Origin: Elysia marginata
Taxonomy: Eukaryota; Mollusca; Gastropoda; Plakobranchidae
Direction: 5' to 3'
DNA: 20,622 bases
NCBI GenBank assembly: GCA_019649035.1
Contig: BMAT01012806.1
Span: forward strand, 1-20,622
Shown here: in pieces, positions 8,701-17,700 of the stretch
Position numbering within the stretch: position 1 is the stretch's first letter
How the letters are laid out: every line of letters begins with the position of its first letter
Notes under the pieces: model-generated
Seen by the model: only the letters and a program-made list of their open reading frames with translations
What the model was told of the DNA's origin: nothing
The model's database searches: none
Translations under genes and position numbers: made by a program

Positions 8701-11700
8701 TTTAAAAAAAAAAATGTTGATAGTGTAATATGTTGTCTTCATAAATTCAAGTTAGTCATTGACATATGTCATTCTACAAGTATTTATATTTTCTTCCTTG
8801 ACCCATGAATCCTTTGGATCTTTGTACTTTTTCAATGTAGCCTAACAGTTAAGTATTTTGCTTCATTTTATTCAAAATTGTCAACAAAATTTGGATGATC
8901 TGTACAATTTTTTTTGTGTGGGCATCTCTGTGTATTTAAATCTTGTGACTTTTTCATGCAAGTGCAACAAATATAAATGCTCCGTTTTAAGCAACAAACT
9001 TTATTCCTTTTATTGTGATTAGCGTGATTTTCTGATATGAATTCTTATATGAGCCTACCATTTGTAAAACCATATTGTTAACCAATGAGGTGTTTTTCCC
9101 CAAGTCGATCCAGAACATAATTTTGTGTATTCACACTTCCATCCATTATGGCCCTAGTCACTATTGTACATTAATCCTCACAAAACTGTAGATAAAAAGC
9201 TTATTTTTTTTTAATCATCTGCTAGGATGGCGAGCGTACTATCTTGACCATTGACCTCACAAAAGCTGGTATAAAACGACCTGCGTCTGCCAGTACCGGC
9301 TTCACCCCTGTGACATCCCCTGTCGCTACATCAGTTACTCCAACTAGCAGCATTTCTGCCCCTTCTGGACCTCCACCCGCCAAGAGCAGACGCAAGGCTC
9401 ACAGACCTCAGAGGATAAACCACTGTCAGGAAGAGACTGACTGTGGAGACATGATGGATTTAACCACAGTCCCCACACAGGGAAACAACAAGAGTAACAT
9501 AATTAGCAGCGGTGGCAACATTTCATGTAATGGACAGAGCCCACCCAATAATGTGGCCGGGTCAACTAAAGTTACCACCCCATCCATAAACAGTGAGAGT
9601 TTTGAGAAGAAAGAGGATAAGACCAAGCCAGTCGCACAGAGAGCTGATAATGCTGTAACACATACAGTTAAGATTGATGAGGCAGAGAATCTCTCTACCA
9701 AAGGTATTGTTTGTTTGTGGTCCGTGTAAACATTCCATCACTATATTTTATATGATTATTTGGGATTGTGAAAAGTTGCATGTTCTCTAGCCTTTAAGAG
9801 TGGCAACTGAATCTTTTTTTACAATGAAACAAATTTCACGGTCATTTTATTTTAGCCAGGTATGAGATTCACATGATATGAAGCCAAAGACTTTTACTTG
9901 TTAATCAAGGAATATGATAATCACTTGCCTTGATATAAAAGTAGAACATAGGTATTTGATAGTTTACAAATTTGTGTACTGTATTATTGGCTGCTGTGCT
10001 GGTCACAATTTTTGCTTTCTTCTGCCCCCACTTTTCTCCCTTGAAGTGAACAGCATGGTATATGAGTTATATCAAATTTCTTGTAATACCACACCACCTT
10101 TATTNCCCCCCCCCCCCAAATCTTAGCCTTAAACTCTAAAAAAGTGGACCATTCTAGACAACTGTTTTGAAATAGTTACTTTTTTTCAATTTATTGTGCA
10201 TTATAATTAGCATTTCATGTTTAATGTCAAAGTTAATCTGTTTTCCCAATAGAAAAGCAGTTTATGGTATAAAATAAATTTATCTGAAATTAAACTTATA
10301 ATATATATCCAGTTTTTAGATTGTCAGCTTACTGATGGTCGCCATACTTCAAAGAGGAGTAAAGTCACCTTTCCTTTTTATCTTTGCAGATGTAGCAGCG
10401 ACCAGCTCAATCCCCAGTACAACAGCAGTTGCTGCCCCTGCCTCATCTGCTAGTGCAGCCACACCCTCTGCTGCAACCACCGCTGCCACCAGTCTCCCCA
10501 GTGCAGCTACACCGAACCTTTTAGATGCGGCTGCTCTGCAAAGCCAGCTAGGTCAGCAACAGGTCCTGGCGGGATTAATGGCCCTCGGTGCTCTGGGAGG
10601 CGCCATGCCTACTCCTGCCGTCACCACCCCAACAGCAGCAGCAGCTAATACAGCTGGTGACCTGGTGCGCAAAAACCTGGAGATGGTGCTGGCTCGAGCA
10701 GCTCAGGGTGGCGCCAGTGCCCTGCTTGGAGGACCTGTGAATGCTGCAGCGGCTGCTGCTCCACTGTTCATGTCGAGATATCTCATGGCAGGCCTGGCCA
10801 ACATTGGCAACATGGCAGCTCTGAATGGTGGGGTTCCACCTGCTGCTATTCCAGGAGCAGGAATCTTTAGTGCTGGGAACCCAGCTTCAATTTACTCAGC
10901 TATGGCCGCTGCTGGGTCCGCAGTCGGTACTGGCATTGATAGTTCCAACACTAACACGGCTGATAGTGTTACTAGTGCAAACAATAGCAGAAACAACAAG
11001 AACAATAGCGAGACGATTGCCATAGATCTGAGTCGTGACAGCAAAGTTCCCTCAGCCAGTGCAAGTAATACCATGGGCTCTACCCCCAGCACTGCTTACC
11101 AAGCTTACATGAACAAGGCTGCTGCCGTCTCATCTTCATCTTCTGTGGTTACATCACCGCAACCCTTGGTGGTAAATGGAACAACAAATTTGGGAGCAAG
11201 AAAACCTCCAGCTGCAGCAGATGAAAGTAGTAATGGCAAGCATAGTGATTCTGCCAAGCAGCGGAAAGTCAAACCTGTGAACTTCACTCGCAGTGTCAGT
11301 CTTGACCCCTCTGCTCTGGATAACAACAGTGTTGGCATTGATGTCCCTTTATCTCTTACGACCAACAGCAAAGGAAACGGTGCTGCCCCAGTGGACTTTT
11401 CTAAGAACTCGCTCTTCAGCGCTCGGGTCTCTCAAAATGCCAGCAACATGTCTGGATCGTCATGGAAGCAGGATGAGGTAGATTCGGGTGAAGACAATCC
11501 GCCCGAGAACTTTCTCGGCGTGACTGGTCAGGCTCTCACCAACAACAAGGGAATGACAAGTAAAAGCCAGGGGTCAAGTCCCTCGCCTGTTCCATCCCCT
11601 ACCAGTTCAGATACCTCGGCTGATAGAAAAGCAACTAGCAATACTACGTCTCTTTCTCGCACTCATTCAAGGTAAATTGCACTGTTTATTCAACTTTTTT

Positions 11701-14700
11701 TGTTGTTGTAAATTTACTTTTGCAATAATGATGAGAAATCTCCGGGAAAGGTTTTCTTCACCTTATGCAAGTAATAATGTTCCACACGATAAGTCTTTAT
11801 TTCCTGTCCCAAAACTGCGATATGCAGAATCTGTTCTTTTTATAGGTAAGTGGATGATTAAATCTGTGATCTAATTATTTGACATCACTTTATCAGTAAA
11901 ACTTAACTTTTAATGCTTTTAATGTTTCAACCAGTTTTAACTGTTGTGAAGCTTATTTATAGTAGATGCGAGGCCTTCAAAATTAATTCCTTCAAGACTT
12001 AATTGTAATTTTAAAAGCAATTCTTTAACTTTACAGGCAGCTTTTTTTTTTTTATACAACTTGTTGACCTTTATGTACTCTCTATTTTCTTTGTCTGGGT
12101 TAGAAGCCTCTAAAAAAATGTCAGCCAGCCATCACTTGCTTTACTGTTCCCTTAACATTTTCACTCACCCAATGTGATTTTACTGCAAAGATACTTGAGC
12201 TAAAAACAAAAATTTAAAGGTTTTTTTTCTACTTTGATCAGTTGTAAAACAATCTACTAATATTAGTAAGTAATGTCTCAAGGGGGCGTGAATGTTATAA
12301 AACTTTCAGATACAGCTATTAGTAAACACAAGTTTTTCTGATTGGCTTAAAGAATTTTGCATTTTTGCAACGCACAATAGCTTTTTTTTCTAATTACAAT
12401 TTTGTTTATAGAAGTGATAATTTTTTCATCATTTTTTTTTTTGCTGTATTACGCTTTTGGCTCACTGATCTAATATGTCTTTGTCTGTGTATGTGTGTGT
12501 GTGTGTCTGCGTTTGATCATCAGTACCAGGGCTACGTCACTTTCACGTACACACTCCAGGTTTGTGCCTCGTGACATGTGTTGTACTTTCTCTCCATGTT
12601 TTGTGCATGTAATGCACATATTCTCTCCTAACACTATAACACTATTTGTGCATGATATGTGCTGCTTGCGCTACCAAGTCATAATCAACTAACCATGTGT
12701 CTCTTTCAATTCAACCTCGCATATGAAGACATGGCTAAAGTTACACTGAATTAGACCTACAGGCAATCAAGTATATTTTTACCCATTTATATAGAATATG
12801 TGCTCTAAGAAGAATTATTTAGGGCTAAATTAATTGTATTCTCCATTTTGTGTCAAGTTTTTTTAATTTAGAACTTATCTTTCTGGTAGAATTTTAAACT
12901 TTAAAGCTAAGAGTTTGCGCCTTGGACACATTTTTCCATGGCATATCACAAATAGGTTTAGCATTGCTAATAAAGCAATAGTCATATTGTATTTTGTAAG
13001 TTGGTTCATTAAAACACAATTTTACATATAGAGGCATTTTGTGTTCTTCCAAGTATTTCTTAACTGTTTTTTTCGGTATCTTCTTTCTCTCCTTGTTTAA
13101 ATTTTAACCGAAACTCATGTACATATTTTTTTAGATTTTTGAGCCTTTTGATCTTAACTTAAGAGAAAGTTTTCAACCAGTTTCTGCTTTCTATCCAGAT
13201 AGGGCTCATTTTTGTGTATGTGGCGTATAGGAATTACATAAATCAAGGCTGGGATGTTGCTGATTTTCTACAATTGAGCAACTTTGTTAGTGTGGCATTT
13301 ATCAGCTTTTTTAAGAACACTGCTTGACTTGTTGGCATGTTCAATTTTGCACTAAACATTATCATTGGGAAATGGACTTAACCTGGCCGATTCTCAACAT
13401 TTAAGGTTAAAAATAAAAAAGACAAACGTAATGCATCAAAGTCTGGCATGTACACAAAGTGCATGCTCTTGTCAACAATTGTTATATATATATATATGTG
13501 CAGGGGTACCTTAATATAAGTCTACAAGTGGAATTATTGAGAAATTGGTATTACTATCATACAGATCATTGGGAAGATGTTGAAAAAAGTTATTTGATAT
13601 GACATCTTAATCAGGTCCTCAGTTATTGCACTTGAAAGACGGAATTCAAGTCTTCTTTATATAAAAGCCAAATTTCTATTTTTTGTGGTCTCATAAGCAG
13701 GTATGATGAAAAACATCATAAACTTTAAAATTATGAAGAAGAAAATTTGATTAAAATTTGACAGAGTAACCGAAAACGGCCATTTTCCTGAATTAGCCTT
13801 CAGCGCATGTTATGGTAGCACTACCTTTATAGATCTCAACACCCTTTATTTGTTTTTAAGTATTTTATGAAAGTGAGTTGTTGCATGCGTTTAGATTGCT
13901 CTTTCTTTTTTTCAGTTTACAATGCATGTAATGTAAGAGTATAGGGCATTCAATAAATTTTTTATTCTGCTGTTGCCCTGTCATTTGACACCTAGTCCGC
14001 AAATCTGGACAAAAAGCTACAGCACACATTGCATAAAATTATATTGAATCTCTGTTCATATATATGTGTCTTCCAACCGGTGCTAATGAGTCAAAGATGT
14101 AGCAATTTTTACATTTTCAAGGCGTTCATATGTTCAATTGTTGTAAGCTTCAAAACATTAAAAATTGCATTAAATTATAAAAACTTGGTTGAAAGATTTT
14201 TAAAACCCTTTTATTTCATTCCTAGAGAAAAAGATTGAAACATCATCCGTACTTTCACAAGGTACTTTGAATTTTTTCTCAGATAGAATTTTCCAATCCA
14301 ACCTATTTTGACTGGTTATAAAATGTATGTTTTCATAGAAATCCCATCTATATGCTATTCGTTGTATTTAAAAATCTTTCTGGCAAGTGCAAATTACATG
14401 CAATAAAAATCTGTCCAATGTTATAATAAGTATTTGTAAATGTTTGCATGGTTTGTTTTATTTGAACTGACAGGGAGAAAACAAATCACTATGTAAAACC
14501 CCTGCATGAAACAGTATAAGATCTTGCTGTGCAATATTTGTTGATATTTTGTTTTGTTTTTGTGCAATTCTCCATGGTCTAGTATTAATTATGAATTAGC
14601 TTTAAGGAAGATTGGAATTTAATAGTATGTTGGGGAAAAATATAGAGCTCACAAAGGAAAAAATGGAACTTATATATTCTTTTTAAATTGTGGTAAAGTT

Positions 14701-17700
14701 TTGAATCTTGAGATATTTCCATTTGAACGAGTATTGTGCATTTTTTTCTTTATAAGGATGGTTCCTGAAACAATGTTGCTTTTTAGACAAAATCATGTTG
14801 GCAAAGATAGGCATGTCATTTGCAATGCAACGACTTCCTAACAATTATGAACCTTTACCTATGAAGATGCCGCAAATATAACCATAGCAATTAGCATAGT
14901 AGCTGGCTTGCATGGTCTTCAAGCAGGGGCTTTTTTTTAACTAAAGCCAAAATAATGAAATGTATGCAAAATTGCATGAGTTTTTCACTTAGTGATTTCA
15001 GAAAGTAGTTTGCATGGAAAAAAATCACATATTCATAGATCTTGATGCATGCCTATACAACCTCTCTAGAAAAATCTTAACGGCTCTGAACAAATTCATA
15101 TCATTCCAGCTGAAATTTGAATGAAGAGATTCATATGTTGAGACGAGAATACTAATCATTAGAGCATGCAGTAGGGTTAAATTTTGAGTATACATCTAAT
15201 GGTCTTTTCTTGTTTTGTCATATCCATTGCACTATATTTTTCTTTATCTTAAGTTCACTATTGGCTGAAAGTGTCGGTAATGCTAGAGCATTCCTTTTGC
15301 TCATTTAGGTTGTGCATCATTTTTGCGCGGGTGTCTCAAGTAACATCGTTATGGGTCAGAAATTAATGTACTATTAATTATGCTAAAAGGTATCTTATAA
15401 CTATATGTAAGACGTCCTAAGTTTAACTTTTTGTCTATGTGCCTAATTGATAAGGTGCTTATAAATTGCTCTAAAAATTATACATCATTACATGGTACAA
15501 AGAAGACTTTGCTCATTCTTGGGAATATGATTTCCCCCCTGAAATTTTTAACAAAGTAAAAAGAAAACGCCCATGCCATCCAATTTTATCTAAAACATAT
15601 TTACTTTTGTGTTTCCCCTGTAGACTGTCTGTTGTTAACGAGCCCGTCGATCGCAACTCGCTGTGCAAGCCAAAGGTCCTTGAGGATGGGCGGTCTGTTT
15701 ACAGTTGTGCTATCTGCCACAAAAACTTTTTGTCATTGTCAGACATAAACAGGCACATGGACTTCCATGAAGGTTTGTTGTCCTTTTATTTTTATCTGTG
15801 TGGGGGTGTCAGTTTTGGAGGGAAAATTTAAAAATGATTCAAACAGGGATGCAAGTATTCCAGAATTTGCAGGAATTCCTTTTTTCTTTTTAAGCAATTT
15901 TCTTCAGCAAAAAAGGCACAAAAATCTGAAAAAATTAAGTCTTAAACTTTAAAGAAATCCTACTTTTGATTTATCGAAGATTCAATAAGGGCAGCTGTTG
16001 GTTATATACCAGGCACATCACTTATAAACTTTTCTACTTTTTTTGCAAAAGCCGCTTGCATCCTGGATTAAAGTAGACCACAAACCAAATTATTAAGCCG
16101 CAAATTGGCTGTGGTTGGTTTGAATGAGTGCCTTTGTGTGTGTGTGAATTAGTCTGTCTGATTCTAGTTCTTCCATGCTCTCTCTATCAATCTGAGTCTC
16201 TTGTCTTTTAATACTTTATTTCTTTCAATTTCTGTTAGAGGATGCTAAAGCTCTGTAGGTTTTTTTTTCTATTTACCTTTGATAACAACATTTCCATTTA
16301 TCAACTCCTTTGTTGTTGTTTATCATATACCTTGAAATGAAATCACATAATATGCTATTTTTTTCACAAATTTCACCTACAATATAACAAAACATTTTAT
16401 CATAAAGTTGTATCATGTTTGAGCTTGCAGCCTCACCTCTGGCATTTCGTTATGAAAGGCTAAAAATGTCAGCAATATTTGCTAAAGATCTCTTGACTCT
16501 TGATTTTTATGTTAAACCAATTGTAAATAGTGGCCTTGCATCAACCAACAGACTAGCACCCCAGAAACGAGTTACAAATCTACAGTGTAAAATTAAAAAG
16601 AAAATAAAAATACCAAAGTATGAAATGTTGTAATTTTTACATTTAATTTGTCATGAAACAAAAGCAAATGGTCAATTAAATTTATATGTAATTTTTACAT
16701 GTATTCCAGTTTTCAATATTCTCTCATAATTCAAAATTTAAGATGTCCAGTAGAAAGATCTAAAACTGAGAGATGGTTTTTTTTCACTGAGTCCCAATAA
16801 GATCTATGTTTCTTTTTTCCTCACCAAGTCCCACTTCATATATCATATTGTTCATGAATTGTATTTGATTCCTCTTTCACTGCTGCCTTTCCGCCACCCA
16901 CAGCTGGTATGTTTATGAACTTTCTTGGTCACCCAAGTACATTTAAAGCCATTTTTAATTTAACCTTCTTTTTCTTTTTGTTTCCACCCGTACCTCAACT
17001 TCAAATGTAACAAAACTGATTTAAATTTGCTTTGATTCTTCATCTCTCGATTATTCCGTCTACAAGCTGGCTGTTATACCCCCCCACTTGCCACTCGTAT
17101 TCTAAGCTAGCTCAATCAAAGGGTTTTTGCTAATATGTCCATGTGTTGTTTTACTTCTTTCTTTTTATGTGAGGAAAAAAATTATTTTGGCATCTGCTTG
17201 ACCTTTTCTGCACTTTTCTTGTCTGCGAAAAAAGGGCTTTTTTTATTCGCTGGTAGCTGTTTTTATTTGAATCTTTTTTTTGTGCTGCTCTTTATTTTGA
17301 AAAAAAAATTTTTTTTCTTTCTCATAAGTGTTTTTTTTTTAAATTTTGTATATCTGTTGTGTTCAAAAGCTTTATCTACGTTTTTAGAAATTCTTTTTAA
17401 ATCATTGTCTTCAATAAGCTGATATTTTTACTGATCTAGTTTTTTTTAAAGTTGTTGTTGGGTTTTTAAGGAACACATGAATTAGATATGGAAAAAAGTT
17501 AGAGACACGTCAAAAAATTTGAATATATTGAAAAAAATTGCTTCACTTTCTATATTGTTGTTAGGAAAAATTTTTTTTCTATTGATTAAAAAATGTAAGA
17601 AGAAAAACCAAACAAACAAAAACAAATTCAGATTTCAACATCAAACTCTTTGGGACTTGCAGCTAGGCATATGAAACCAGTCTTGTTTTTTATTTCTCAG

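Larger units (their letters stand above)
11672..15623 (+). other. Intron h-i, 3.95 kb, holding a cassette microexon
   Basis: The longest intron in view. It contains a 36-nt cassette exon (12524-12559), a possible 110-nt exon (11736-11845), a TG repeat (12487-12506) and a short TA repeat (13484-13498). From about 12700 to 15600 it is AT-rich with no gene, mobile element or RNA that I can recognise. Confidence 0.75.

Noticed and set aside
10825-11371. Frames on both strands within exon h
   Set aside because: Shadows of an exon with low-complexity codons.
16415-16633. 72-codon plus-strand frame in intron i-j
   Set aside because: No domain, no fitting splice pair, and a length expected by chance in this sequence.
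16901-16909. A CAG|CTG|GTATGT pattern resembling a 3-nt microexon
   Set aside because: The splice signals look reasonable, but a three-base exon cannot be supported from sequence alone.
17135-17422. 95-codon Phe/Leu-rich frame resembling a membrane protein
   Set aside because: It is produced by T-rich low-complexity sequence.
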